Source: JADCCX01 sp031431475 (GTDB lineage: Bacteria; Pseudomonadota; Alphaproteobacteria; Rhizobiales; Beijerinckiaceae). Taken from it: a stretch of 64,000 bases of DNA. How positions within the stretch are numbered: the first letter of the stretch is position 1; each line of letters starts with the position of its first letter. The position numbers were made by a program, and so were the translations under genes. Shown here in pieces: positions 35,381 through 43,465 of this stretch. The stretch lies in contig JANPDL010000025.1 of assembly GCA_031431475.1 (NCBI GenBank), positions 62,001 through 126,000 of the forward strand, in the 5' to 3' direction. The notes under the pieces are model-generated. The model was not told the origin of the DNA. It searched no databases and worked only from the letters and a program-made list of their open reading frames with translations.

Positions 35381-35802
35381 GGCGGCTGTCGATCCTGTTA
35401 CTGCTGGTAGCTGTCGCCGTACCTGCTCTGGCCCAGCAGCGCCGACCGGCACCTCCGCCAACGCCTCCGCCAAAAGAGGAGGCCGCTCCGGAACCGCCAC
35501 CCGCGGCCTATGAACCGGACCTCCTGCGCCTTGCTGAGGTTATCGGCACGCTGAGCTACATGACGGCGCTCTGTACCCAGCCCGGCAGCGACACATGGCC
35601 CCAGCGTATCACTCAGCTGATTGAAGCCGAAGGCACGACACCGCAGCGTAAGGAGCGCCTCGCCGGGGCTTATAACCGGGGTTATCTCGGCCACCAGTCC
35701 ACGCACCGCGCCTGCACCGACCGCTCCCGGCAGGTCATTGACCGCATGCTTCAGCAGGGCCAGCGGCTGACTCGCGAGATTTCAACGCGGTATTCCGGGT
35801 AA
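35377..35802 (+). CDS. TIGR02301 family protein
   Basis: This is a 141-residue secreted protein: a signal peptide (RLSILLLLVAVAVPALAQQ), a Pro-rich linker, then the family domain with LLRLAEVIGTLSYMTALC and YNRGYLGHQSTHRAC, including two Cys. Alphaproteobacterial family of unknown function. It overlaps the NUDIX gene (ATGA) and completes the SDR-NUDIX-TIGR02301 operon. Confidence 0.9.
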   Translation: MRRLSILLLLVAVAVPALAQQRRPAPPPTPPPKEEAAPEPPPAAYEPDLLRLAEVIGTLSYMTALCTQPGSDTWPQRITQLIEAEGTTPQRKERLAGAYNRGYLGHQSTHRACTDRSRQVIDRMLQQGQRLTREISTRYSG

Positions 35803-35973
35803 GTGCTGGCTTGACGCTTAACCGTGAAATTGGCCTTCCGCATTAACCTTTTCCTAAGGCTTTGGTCGCGCAGCAAAAGCTTGCTCGCTAGGGTAATTTT
35901 AAAGATCGGGCCGAATGACGGCGCGAAAGACGTCGAGTGCCTGATGAGCTCATTGCATTACCAGGGCGAAGCC

Positions 35974-36210
35974 ATGGAAACCGCTGCTGATATCGGTGAC
36001 CAGAAGAAAATCGCTCTCCGCCTGCTGATCGGTGCCTTTAACGAGGCCGATGATGACGGCGTTGATCCTGATTGCATGACGCAGGCTACGCTGTTCTTCG
36101 CGCTCAAGGAATTTGTGATGGCCTATGGTGAGGAGCCGGTGGCGATCTTCATTGAGGGCCTTCCGCACCGTGTGCGCAATGGCGAATTCACGGCGATAGG
36201 CCACGGATGA
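35974..36210 (+). CDS. Small conserved hypothetical protein
   Basis: This is a 78-residue acidic, helical protein starting METAADIGDQKKIALRLLIG and ending in GLPHRVRNGEFTAIGHG. The start has AGGG seven to eight bases upstream; an ATG at 35944 would add ten residues. No signal or membrane segment and no known motif. The preceding 140 bases hold no gene. Confidence 0.7.
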   Translation: METAADIGDQKKIALRLLIGAFNEADDDGVDPDCMTQATLFFALKEFVMAYGEEPVAIFIEGLPHRVRNGEFTAIGHG

Positions 36211-36248
36211 CGCCTTGACGCCGCCGTCATTGACGGCTCGAAAGGGGC

Positions 36249-36827
36249 ATGCTTCGTTTTCTTTTTATGTCAGCTTTTCTCGCGCTAGGCGTCTGCATTG
36301 CGCATGCGCAGCAGCGCGCTTCGCCACCACCCAAACCGCCGGAAATCTCCCGTGATCTTGAAAGTCTGCCACAGAACGTGCGGCGCATGCGCGCGCTGAT
36401 CTTGGAAGCGGCCAGATCAGGTGACAGTACGACGCTCAGAAAACCCATCGAATGGAATGAAGTGCCGCCAAGCTTTGGCAAGGGCGCGCCGAAGGGTGCA
36501 AAAGGCCCTTCCATGGCGGATGAGCTGCTGAGGTTTTTCCGTGAACGTTCAGGTGACGGTCAGGGCCGGGAGACGATGGGACAACTCGTCAATGTGCTCG
36601 CAGTCGGCCATGCACGGATCAATGCCGGACAGCCGCAGGAGATGTTCGTCTGGCCCTATTTCGCCGTGCTCGATCCGCGCCTGCTGACACCGGAGCAGGA
36701 GGTGGATGTCTACCGCGTCATGGGCGCGGCCCAATTGGCAGAATGGCGCGAGAAAGGGCGTTTTCCCTACTGGCGCATCGGCATTGGTCCGGACGGAACC
36801 TGGCATTATTTCCTGGGCGGTGAGTAA
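36249..36827 (+). CDS. Secreted hypothetical protein
   Basis: This is a 192-residue protein with a signal peptide (MLRFLFMSAFLALGVCIAHA). The mature part has a Pro-rich lead, then a domain with VRRMRALILEAARSGD, FVWPYFAVLDPRLLTPEQEV and GRFPYWRIGIGPDGTWHYF. It resembles unnamed periplasmic proteins of Hyphomicrobiales; no catalytic motif is recognised. It converges with the anti-sigma gene, five bases apart. Confidence 0.8.
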   Translation: MLRFLFMSAFLALGVCIAHAQQRASPPPKPPEISRDLESLPQNVRRMRALILEAARSGDSTTLRKPIEWNEVPPSFGKGAPKGAKGPSMADELLRFFRERSGDGQGRETMGQLVNVLAVGHARINAGQPQEMFVWPYFAVLDPRLLTPEQEVDVYRVMGAAQLAEWREKGRFPYWRIGIGPDGTWHYFLGGE

Positions 36828-36832
36828 GCCAG

Positions 36833-37561
36833 TTACAACGCCTGTCCAACCAGGCCCTTCGACAGCACCGGTCCCGTGGGACGTCCCGTGGGAGAGCCCC
36901 CCGGTGGTTCCACCGTGATTTCAAACAGATGACCGGCGTCTGGGCGTCTGAGTTGCTTGAGATCAAGCTTCAGCGTCCGCGCCTGATCCATGCGACCGAT
37001 GGAGACCGGGCCCTGCTCACGACTTTGCAGGGTCCAGACCTCGAGGATGCGGCCCTGCGGAACGCCAATTGTTTCGATCGGCACCAGCGTAACCGTGCCA
37101 TCGGCATAGGCATTGACGACGGCCTGTGCACGGCCTTCGCCGGTCTGCAGCACCGCGACATAAACCGGCTGCGTCGGTGGTCTGGCCTGTTCGCGGATCA
37201 GCCCGCCGCCCAGAACAACAGCGGCAAGACCAGCTGCGATGGCGGCCGGACGCCAGAAGCCGAGATTCTGCCAGAGGCTGTCAAAAATGCTGTTTTCATT
37301 GGCCGCAGGTCTCGGAGCACCAGCCGCGCGTTTCGGCGCCATGTCCAGCGCCTGCTCCAGATCATCCCAGACCATGGCTACAGGCGCTTTTTCCGGCGCA
37401 GTCCAGTCCATTTCGCCCAGCTTTTCGCGCCATGTCATCACCAGCGCCTTGAACAGGGCATCCGTTTCGATCAGGCGCAGCGCCCGCTCGTGATCCGCAC
37501 CCTCTGCCATGCCCAGCACATAATCGATCGCGAGTTCGTCGCGTGTCAGCTTCTCGCTCAT
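36833..37561 (-). CDS. Anti-sigma factor (RskA type)
   Basis: This is a 242-residue inner-membrane protein. The cytosolic N-terminus (DELAIDYVLGMAEGADHERA) is a zinc-less anti-sigma domain. One membrane segment follows (AAIAAGLAAVVLGGGLI, about 100-118), then a periplasmic RskA domain with VYVAVLQTGEGRAQAVV and VWTLQSREQGPVSIG. It should hold the ECF sigma factor inactive. It starts inside the sigma stop (ATGA), typical of a sigma/anti-sigma pair. Confidence 0.9.
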   Translation of the reverse strand: MSEKLTRDELAIDYVLGMAEGADHERALRLIETDALFKALVMTWREKLGEMDWTAPEKAPVAMVWDDLEQALDMAPKRAAGAPRPAANENSIFDSLWQNLGFWRPAAIAAGLAAVVLGGGLIREQARPPTQPVYVAVLQTGEGRAQAVVNAYADGTVTLVPIETIGVPQGRILEVWTLQSREQGPVSIGRMDQARTLKLDLKQLRRPDAGHLFEITVEPPGGSPTGRPTGPVLSKGLVGQAL

Positions 37562-38112
37562 GCCATGCACTCCTTCAGAGTGACCATGGACCTGCGGATC
37601 CAGGACTTGATCGTGCCCAGCGGAATCCCGAGCTTGCCCGCCAGTTCGCCGTGGCTTAGCCCTTTGGCGTAGGCCAGCACGATGGCATGCCGACGTTCCG
37701 GCTCCAGCTTCTGCAGGCACGCGCGCAGGCGGCTGGCTTCTCCCAACTTCATGACGACGGTTTCGGGATCATCCTCATCGCTCATGGCGTCGAAAGGCTC
37801 GCGTTCGCCGGTCAATTCCGTGCGGCTTTCATCACGCAGGATGTTCAGCGAACGGTTGCGCAGAATCGTATAGAGCCAGGTGCGGCCGGACCCCAGCGTC
37901 GCATCGAAGCTCGATGCACGCCGCCAGACCTGCACGAATGCATCCTGTGTGGCTTCTTCCGCCAGCGCGCGCCGACGCAGGATGCGCTCCGCCACACCAA
38001 TCATGCGGGGTGATTCCGTGTCGAACAGACGCTTCAGCGCCATCCGGTCGCCCGTCGCGCAGCGTCCGATGATCGCGGTCACCTCTTCATCGGAGAGGAC
38101 GTTTCCACTCAT
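37558..38112 (-). CDS. ECF RNA polymerase sigma factor
   Basis: This 184-residue sigma-70 family member has region 2 (RMIGVAERILRRRALAEEATQDAFVQVWRR) and region 4 (HAIVLAYAKGLSHGELAGKLGIPLGTIKSWIRRS). It pairs with the overlapping RskA-type anti-sigma gene, like SigK-type systems. It is divergent from a secreted DUF4394 gene with a 182-base shared upstream region, which may be its target. No promoter element of known ECF type was found by eye. Confidence 0.93.
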   Translation of the reverse strand: MSGNVLSDEEVTAIIGRCATGDRMALKRLFDTESPRMIGVAERILRRRALAEEATQDAFVQVWRRASSFDATLGSGRTWLYTILRNRSLNILRDESRTELTGEREPFDAMSDEDDPETVVMKLGEASRLRACLQKLEPERRHAIVLAYAKGLSHGELAGKLGIPLGTIKSWIRRSMVTLKECMA

Positions 38113-38294
38113 TGAATCAATCCATCAGCAGGTTGCACAAAGGTCTGCATGACAGGATTACACATCAAGTCATGTCCCGGATGCAGATCACAATCATATT
38201 TTTATACAAGTGCATCTGAACTCTGTTGTGGCGGGTTTCCAGAAAGCAAGGGCGGCAGGCCCTGCTTCACCAGGAACCAACAGGAGATTCCATC

Positions 38295-39080
38295 ATGTCC
38301 CGTACACGCACCATTCTTCTTTCAACCCTTCTCGCCACCGTAGCCCTTGCTGGCACGGCCCGCGCGGAGATGATCGTGGCTCTCACTGGCGACAATATGC
38401 TGACGCCGTTCGATACCAAGACCCTGCAGGCCGGCAAGACAATGCCAATCACCGGCGTCAATGGCCGTGTCGCAGGTATCGATATGCGACCCGCAGACGG
38501 CATGCTCTATGCATTGTCGGCCGATGGCACGGTCTACACGGTTGATACCAAGTCGGGTCAGGCCACTATGAAGGTGAAGCTCGAGACGATGCTGGGCGCA
38601 AACGTGAAGGCCACGGTCGATTTCAATCCGGTGGCTGATCGCCTGCGCATCATCGGCAGCGATGGAACAAGCCTTCGTGCCAATGTCGATGATGGCAAGG
38701 TCACGAAGGACGGCAGCCTGAAATACGCCGACGGCGACAAGGCGGCAGGCAAAACCCCGATGGTAACGGCAGGTGCCTACTCCAACAGCGTCAAGGGCAC
38801 CAAGGAAACGGCGCTGTACGATATCGACAGCGCCATGGGTACTTTCCTGAAGCAGGCCCCGCCAAATGACGGCATCCTGACCACAATGGGCGGACTTGGC
38901 ATCAAGGCTGACAGCATTGCCTTCGACATTGGCACCGATGCGAATGGCAAGAATACCGGCTTTGCCGTGGTGGGAGACACGCTGCACATGGTTGATATCG
39001 CTACGGGTGCAGCGACCGTAGCAGGCAAGGTCAAGGGCCTTCCTGCAGGTGTAAGGGACGTTGCTGTCATCGCACCCTGA
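38295..39080 (+). CDS. Secreted DUF4394 protein
   Basis: This is a 261-residue exported protein with signal peptide MSRTRTILLSTLLATVALAG and cleavage after ARA. Repeated beta-rich blades follow (GVNGRVAGIDMRPADGMLYAL, TVDFNPVADRLRIIGSDG, DSIAFDIGTDANGK), as expected for the DUF4394 beta-propeller-like family. Function unknown. AGGAG eight bases upstream marks the start. The position opposite an ECF sigma/anti-sigma pair suggests control by that sigma factor. Confidence 0.9.
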   Translation: MSRTRTILLSTLLATVALAGTARAEMIVALTGDNMLTPFDTKTLQAGKTMPITGVNGRVAGIDMRPADGMLYALSADGTVYTVDTKSGQATMKVKLETMLGANVKATVDFNPVADRLRIIGSDGTSLRANVDDGKVTKDGSLKYADGDKAAGKTPMVTAGAYSNSVKGTKETALYDIDSAMGTFLKQAPPNDGILTTMGGLGIKADSIAFDIGTDANGKNTGFAVVGDTLHMVDIATGAATVAGKVKGLPAGVRDVAVIAP

Positions 39081-39214
39081 GGCCTGCCGCCACGATCTGC
39101 TGCAGGGCTGATGCGTCTAGCAGGGGCTGCGGCGGATCGATGCTTGAGGTGGAAGCTCTGACCGGAAGACAGTTTTGAGTTCTGCCGGTCGAGATTTCGG
39201 CGATGCCCGCAACG

Positions 39215-39244
39215 GGGCCGCATCCTTCGGGATGCGGCCCTTTT
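39215..39244 (+). terminator. Rho-independent terminator with TTCG loop
   Basis: GGGCCGCATCC and GGATGCGGCCC form an 11-base perfect stem around TTCG, followed by TTTT. It ends plus-strand transcription 134 bases past the DUF4394 stop. The bases between (39081-39214) include a second GACCGG/CCGGTC hairpin near 39157-39190. Confidence 0.8.
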
Positions 39245-39389
39245 CGTGTTTCCAAGGTTCAAATTGTTTCAGGAAAACTCCTGTAGAGGGATGAAGTGTC
39301 CCTGGCTTTCGAAATCCGCATGCAGGGCGGCGTGAGCAGAAAATTATTATTGGGTACCTTACGCTCTCCCAAAGCCTCATTGTGAGCGT

Positions 39390-39404
39390 TTAACTCCTTA
39401 TTAA
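39390..39404. promoter_or_regulatory. CtrA box TTAA-N7-TTAA upstream of mraZ
   Basis: TTAACTCCTTATTAA is an exact CtrA consensus. It lies 260 bases before the mraZ start and about 86 bases before a TTGACG promoter element. The rest of the 584-base gap 39081-39664 holds a terminator, this box, the promoter and the MraZ boxes, and no supported gene. Confidence 0.6.
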
Positions 39405-39475
39405 GGTTAAAGCATTCTATTTGCCACACATGATCGGCGTGAGCTGTGCCGAGACCATAAATTCTCTCTTAACGG

Positions 39476-39504
39476 TTGACGGCCCAAAAATTCCCATGTT
39501 ATCC
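39476..39504 (+). promoter_or_regulatory. Candidate mraZ/dcw promoter
   Basis: TTGACG (39476-39481) and TTATCC (39499-39504) are spaced by 17 bases, a plausible housekeeping promoter. The -10 element falls within the MraZ boxes, so MraZ binding would block it. The inferred transcript leader would be about 150 bases. Confidence 0.45.
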
Positions 39505-39516
39505 CATTATATCCCA
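39492..39516 (-). promoter_or_regulatory. mraZ: MraZ operator: three TGGGA boxes
   Basis: On the minus strand TGGGA occurs three times (TCCCA at 39492-39496, 39502-39506 and 39512-39516 on plus), each separated by exactly five bases. This is the arrangement reported for MraZ binding, direct TGGGN repeats with 5-base spacers. It supports autorepression of the dcw cluster. Confidence 0.75.
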
Positions 39517-39664
39517 ATTGTTCGGGCGCAGAGAGATCCAGCCAGCACCGCAAAAGCGGCGCAGGCAAAGGACGTTGCTGTCCGCATGGTGAGGGATGAA
39601 TCGGGTCTGGGGGCTAATCGTGGGATCGCTGTGTTTCGGCCCAGCGTTGCGGTGTGTGGCGTAG

Positions 39665-40147
39665 ATGGACCGCTTTGTTTCGCAATTCACCAACAGGCTG
39701 GACGCCAAGGGTCGGGTCTCCATACCCGCGCCTTTTCGCGGTCTTTTGGCGAAAGATGGATACGAGGGTCTTTACGTGCATCCCGCTCTCGATTTTCCGG
39801 CTCTGGATTGTGGCGGTCACGCACTGCTGCGGGAGATCGACTCCCTGATGGAGCGGCTACCGGCCTATTCCGAAGAGCGCGATTATTTTGCGACGGCGCT
39901 GATGGGGGCGAGCGAAATTCTCAAGGTGGATACGGAAGGGCGTATCATCCTGACCGATCGCATGCGCGAGATCACCAGCATATCCGATCAGGTCGCTTTC
40001 GTGGGTCATGGCCACAAATTCCAGATCTGGGAACCGTCGTGCTTCGCGGCGCATTACACCGAAAGCCGCGAGAAGCTGCGCGTGATGCGCAAGAGCCTCA
40101 GCCTGCTGCCACCCGCAATAATGCCACCTGCCGGAGCCACATCGTGA
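39665..40147 (+). CDS. mraZ: Transcriptional regulator MraZ
   Basis: This 160-residue DNA-binding protein heads the dcw cluster and in other bacteria represses it. Two DxxxR motifs are visible, DAKGR (near residue 14) and DTEGR (near 89), one in each AbrB-like half. The C-terminal tail is slightly long. Three spaced TGGGA boxes lie 150-175 bases upstream. The stop overlaps the rsmH ATG by one base (TGATG). Confidence 0.95.
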   Translation: MDRFVSQFTNRLDAKGRVSIPAPFRGLLAKDGYEGLYVHPALDFPALDCGGHALLREIDSLMERLPAYSEERDYFATALMGASEILKVDTEGRIILTDRMREITSISDQVAFVGHGHKFQIWEPSCFAAHYTESREKLRVMRKSLSLLPPAIMPPAGATS

Positions 40148-41223
40148 TGCGCCCTGCCGCATTTCGTGATCCCGCTGCGGTGTTTGATCGGCACATCCCT
40201 GTTTTACGCTCGGAATCACTCGGTGCGCTGACGCTGATACCTGGTGGCATCTACGTCGACGGCACCTTCGGCGCCGGCGGTTACACCAATGAAATTCTCG
40301 CAGCCTTTCCCGATATCACGGTTTTTGCATTTGACCGCGATCCTGATGCTATCCGTTATGGTCAAGCCATGGTCAAAGACAGCAAGGGTCGCCTGACTCT
40401 GATCGAGGCACCTTTCTCCGAGATGGCTCACCATGACTTGCCCATGGTCGATGGTGTCGTCCTCGATATTGGTGTTTCATCGATGCAGTTCGACGAGGCG
40501 TTGCGCGGCTTCTCCTTCCGCCATGATGGTCCGCTCGACATGCGCATGGCGAAAGATGGCCTCAGTGCAGCCGATCTTGTGAACAAGGAGAGCGAAGAGC
40601 ATCTTGCCAACATCATCTATCACTACGGCGAAGAGCGCCTTTCGCGGCCACTCGCCAAAGGTATCGTAGCGGCGCGCGAGATTGCTCCGATCCAGACGAC
40701 CCGGCAGTTGTCCGATATTATCACGAAGATCGTCTGGCCAAGGCCCGGCGAAATCCATCCTGCAACGCGAACATTCCAGGCGCTGCGCATTGCGGTTAAC
40801 GACGAGCTTGGCGAGTTGGCACGCGCGCTACATGCCGCCGAGCGTATCCTGAAGCCCGGTGGCGTGCTGGCCGTCGTCACCTTCCATTCGCTGGAAGACC
40901 GCATCGTCAAGCAGTTCCTCGCGGCACGTGCTGGAAAAGGCGGCGGTTCACGCCATCAACCGGTGACCACCGGCGCGCAAAGCTTCCGGATCGCGGGTAA
41001 ATGGCCCTGCACGCCAAAAGACGATGAGATCGCCTTCAATCCACGTGCCCGTTCTGCGAAATTGCGTGCTGCCATCCGCACGGCGGACGAGCCGGACGGC
41101 GTGGACATGCAGGTGATGGCGCTGGCAGGCTTGCCCGAGCGTCTCAAGGCCTATGCCGGACGCAAGAGTTATCCAGGAAACAAGAGTTCCGCCCGCCCTA
41201 AATCCGCGTCAAGGAAATCGTGA
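40147..41223 (+). CDS. rsmH: 16S rRNA (cytosine1402-N4)-methyltransferase
   Basis: This 358-residue SAM enzyme methylates C1402 of 16S rRNA in the ribosomal P site. VYVDGTFGAGGYTNEIL is the SAM site (here IYVDGTFGAGGYTNEIL); VLDIGVSSMQFDE, GFSFRHDGPLDMRM and VTFHSLEDRIVKQF are RsmH blocks. The frame is open well upstream; the ATG at 40147 overlapping the mraZ stop is taken. GTG at 40144 is an alternative. The stop overlaps ftsL in the same TGATG manner. Confidence 0.97.
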   Translation: MRPAAFRDPAAVFDRHIPVLRSESLGALTLIPGGIYVDGTFGAGGYTNEILAAFPDITVFAFDRDPDAIRYGQAMVKDSKGRLTLIEAPFSEMAHHDLPMVDGVVLDIGVSSMQFDEALRGFSFRHDGPLDMRMAKDGLSAADLVNKESEEHLANIIYHYGEERLSRPLAKGIVAAREIAPIQTTRQLSDIITKIVWPRPGEIHPATRTFQALRIAVNDELGELARALHAAERILKPGGVLAVVTFHSLEDRIVKQFLAARAGKGGGSRHQPVTTGAQSFRIAGKWPCTPKDDEIAFNPRARSAKLRAAIRTADEPDGVDMQVMALAGLPERLKAYAGRKSYPGNKSSARPKSASRKS

Positions 41224-41612
41224 TGCTACGATTGCTGAATCTCCTTGCCATCCTGGGGCTGCTGAGCACGGCGGCCTGGGCCTACACGATCAAGTACGAC
41301 ACGATCTATTATGCCGAGCAGGTGAAAAAACTGGAGAAGCGGCTGGACCGCGAGCGCGATGCGATCACCACATTGCGGGCGGAATGGCAGCACATCAACA
41401 AGCCGACCCGGCTGCAACTGCTGGCAGACCGCCACCTTCAACTACAGGCATTGCAAGCCACGCAAATCGTCCGGGCAACAGACCTGCCTGCCAAGCCGCA
41501 GGAGCAGGATGTGCTGGGCTCGAAGCTCGATCAGTTGCTGACTGGTACGGTTCCCGCAAAAACCGTGCCTCCGAAACCCAATCCCAAACCTGCCCAGAAG
41601 CCGGGCGGGTGA
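41223..41612 (+). CDS. ftsL: Cell division protein FtsL
   Basis: This is a 129-residue bitopic protein: one membrane segment at the N-terminus (LNLLAILGLLSTAAWAYTIKY), then a periplasmic coiled coil (EQVKKLEKRLDRERDAITTLRAEW) and a Pro/Lys-rich tail. Its size, position between rsmH and ftsI and leucine-zipper character identify FtsL, which joins FtsQ and FtsB at the septum. AAGGA precedes the start. It overlaps both neighbours. Confidence 0.9.
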   Translation: MLRLLNLLAILGLLSTAAWAYTIKYDTIYYAEQVKKLEKRLDRERDAITTLRAEWQHINKPTRLQLLADRHLQLQALQATQIVRATDLPAKPQEQDVLGSKLDQLLTGTVPAKTVPPKPNPKPAQKPGG

Positions 41613-43465
41613 GTAGCGAGCGTTCAATGCCCCTATTGCAGGACAAGGGTCAGCAGACCATGCTGCTGGAGGTGCCGCCGCACAATGAGCCATCGCGTCA
41701 GGTGATTAACGCGGACCACAAGACCGTTACAGGATCGCGTCAGGTCCGCGTGCGCGCCGTTATCCGTGACATGTTCCGCACTCGGCTCGACAAAAGCAGT
41801 GCACGTCTTGGCCTCATGGCTGTCGCCTTCGTCGGCGTCTATGGCCTGATCGGCGGTCGTCTACTGCATCTCGGCCTGAAGCCAGAGGAGCAGGAAACCG
41901 TCCGCAGTACCACCCGAAGTGCCATCTCGATCGCCCGGCCCACCATTCTCGACCGCAACGGCGAGATGATGGCTTCCGATATCCGCACCGTGTCCATATT
42001 CGCCGAGCCGCACAAGATCGTGGATCGCGACGAGGCAGCGGAACTCATCAACGCCGTGTTCCCCGACATGACGGGCCGTGAGCTGCGTGAAAAGCTGGCC
42101 CTGCGGCGGGGCAACAACCGCCCGAAATTCGCCTGGATCAAACGCGAGGTCACGCCCGCGCAATGGGCGCAGGTCCACCGGCTCGGCATTCCCGGCATCG
42201 GTGCCATCCCAGAGAACAAGCGCGTCTATCCCAATGGCAATGTCGCGGCTCACGTGCTGGGCTATGCCGATATCGACAATGTCGGTATTGCTGGCATCGA
42301 AAAATGGATCGACGGGCAGGGCCTGAACGATCTCAAAGGGGCGGGCTTTGCCGCCGAGGCGCAGGACCTGAAACCTGTGCAACTGGCGATTGACCTGCGC
42401 GTCACGCACGCCATGCGCGATGAGATGCTAAAGGCCGTCAACCGCTACAAGGCCAAGGCCGGTGCTGCCGCGCTGATGGACGTCAATACGGGTGAAATCA
42501 TCGCCCATGTCTCACTGCCGGATTATGATCCAAATCAACCCGTGCTGGCGCAAAACGAAAAGAATATCAATCGCTTGCAGGTTGGCGTCTTCGAGATGGG
42601 TTCGACTTTCAAGGCGCTGACGACGGCGATGGCGCTCGACTCTGGCAAATACACCGTCAATTCCAGCTTCGATGCCCGTCAGCCCCTGCGCTACGGCCGC
42701 TTCAAGATTGGCGACTTTCATGGCAAAGGCCGGGTGCTCACCGTGCCCGAGGTGTTCGTCTATTCCTCGAATATCGGCACGGCGCGGATGGCTCTCGGTG
42801 TCGGCGTTGAGGGGCACAAGGCCTTCCTGCGCAAGATGGGCCAACTCGACCGCATGATGACGGAGCTGCCCGAAAGCTCGATGCCAATCGTCCCCAAGAA
42901 CTGGGGTGAACTGAATACCATGACCATCTCTTTCGGGCATGGTCTGGCGGTCGCTCCGTTGCAGGCGCTTGCGGCCACAGCGGCCCTCGTCAATGGCGGG
43001 TTACTGATCCAGCCGACCTATATCAAACGCAGCGTGGAAGAGGCCAAGCTTGTCGCAAAGCGCGTGATAAAGCCGGAAACATCGGAGGCCATGCGCTATG
43101 TCATGCGTCTGAATGCCGAAAAAGGCAGCGCCGCCCGCGCCAACATTCCGGGCTACTACGTTGGCGGTAAGACCGGCACATCCGAGAAAGTTGTAAAGGG
43201 CCGCTATTCCAAGGAAAGAGTGCTGAATTCCTTCATGGCGGTGATGCCATCTGACAAGCCGCGTTATCTGCTGCTGACAATGCTGGATGAGCCAGAAGGT
43301 GTCCCCGAGACCATGGGCCAGCGAACATCAGGCTGGAACACTGCCCCGACATCCGGCTACATCATCGAACGGATCGCGCCGATGCTCGACATGACACCGC
43401 GTTTCGAAAACCCGGAAAAGCCTTTCCCGCTGATGACGCGTCTCAATCCTTGGGGCATGCGGTGA
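41609..43465 (+). CDS. ftsI: Peptidoglycan D,D-transpeptidase FtsI (PBP3)
   Basis: This 618-residue septal transpeptidase has a short cytosolic lead, a membrane anchor (LGLMAVAFVGVYGLIGGRLL), a pedestal (RPTILDRNGEMMASDI) and the penicillin-binding domain with SxxK in GSTFKA, SSN in YSSNIG and KTG in GGKTGTS. The GTG at 41609 overlaps the ftsL stop (GTGA), matching the overlap habit of the operon; an ATG at 41627 is the alternative. Confidence 0.96.
   Translation: MSSERSMPLLQDKGQQTMLLEVPPHNEPSRQVINADHKTVTGSRQVRVRAVIRDMFRTRLDKSSARLGLMAVAFVGVYGLIGGRLLHLGLKPEEQETVRSTTRSAISIARPTILDRNGEMMASDIRTVSIFAEPHKIVDRDEAAELINAVFPDMTGRELREKLALRRGNNRPKFAWIKREVTPAQWAQVHRLGIPGIGAIPENKRVYPNGNVAAHVLGYADIDNVGIAGIEKWIDGQGLNDLKGAGFAAEAQDLKPVQLAIDLRVTHAMRDEMLKAVNRYKAKAGAAALMDVNTGEIIAHVSLPDYDPNQPVLAQNEKNINRLQVGVFEMGSTFKALTTAMALDSGKYTVNSSFDARQPLRYGRFKIGDFHGKGRVLTVPEVFVYSSNIGTARMALGVGVEGHKAFLRKMGQLDRMMTELPESSMPIVPKNWGELNTMTISFGHGLAVAPLQALAATAALVNGGLLIQPTYIKRSVEEAKLVAKRVIKPETSEAMRYVMRLNAEKGSAARANIPGYYVGGKTGTSEKVVKGRYSKERVLNSFMAVMPSDKPRYLLLTMLDEPEGVPETMGQRTSGWNTAPTSGYIIERIAPMLDMTPRFENPEKPFPLMTRLNPWGMR

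Noticed and set aside
39081..39660. RNase P RNA gene upstream of mraZ
   Set aside because: The conserved GAGGAAAGTCCG core and its 3' partner were looked for and are absent; only a terminator and regulatory boxes are visible.
39421..40146. N-terminal extension of RsmH across mraZ
   Set aside because: The frame is open, but mraZ in another frame is fully supported and RsmH homologues start near 40147.
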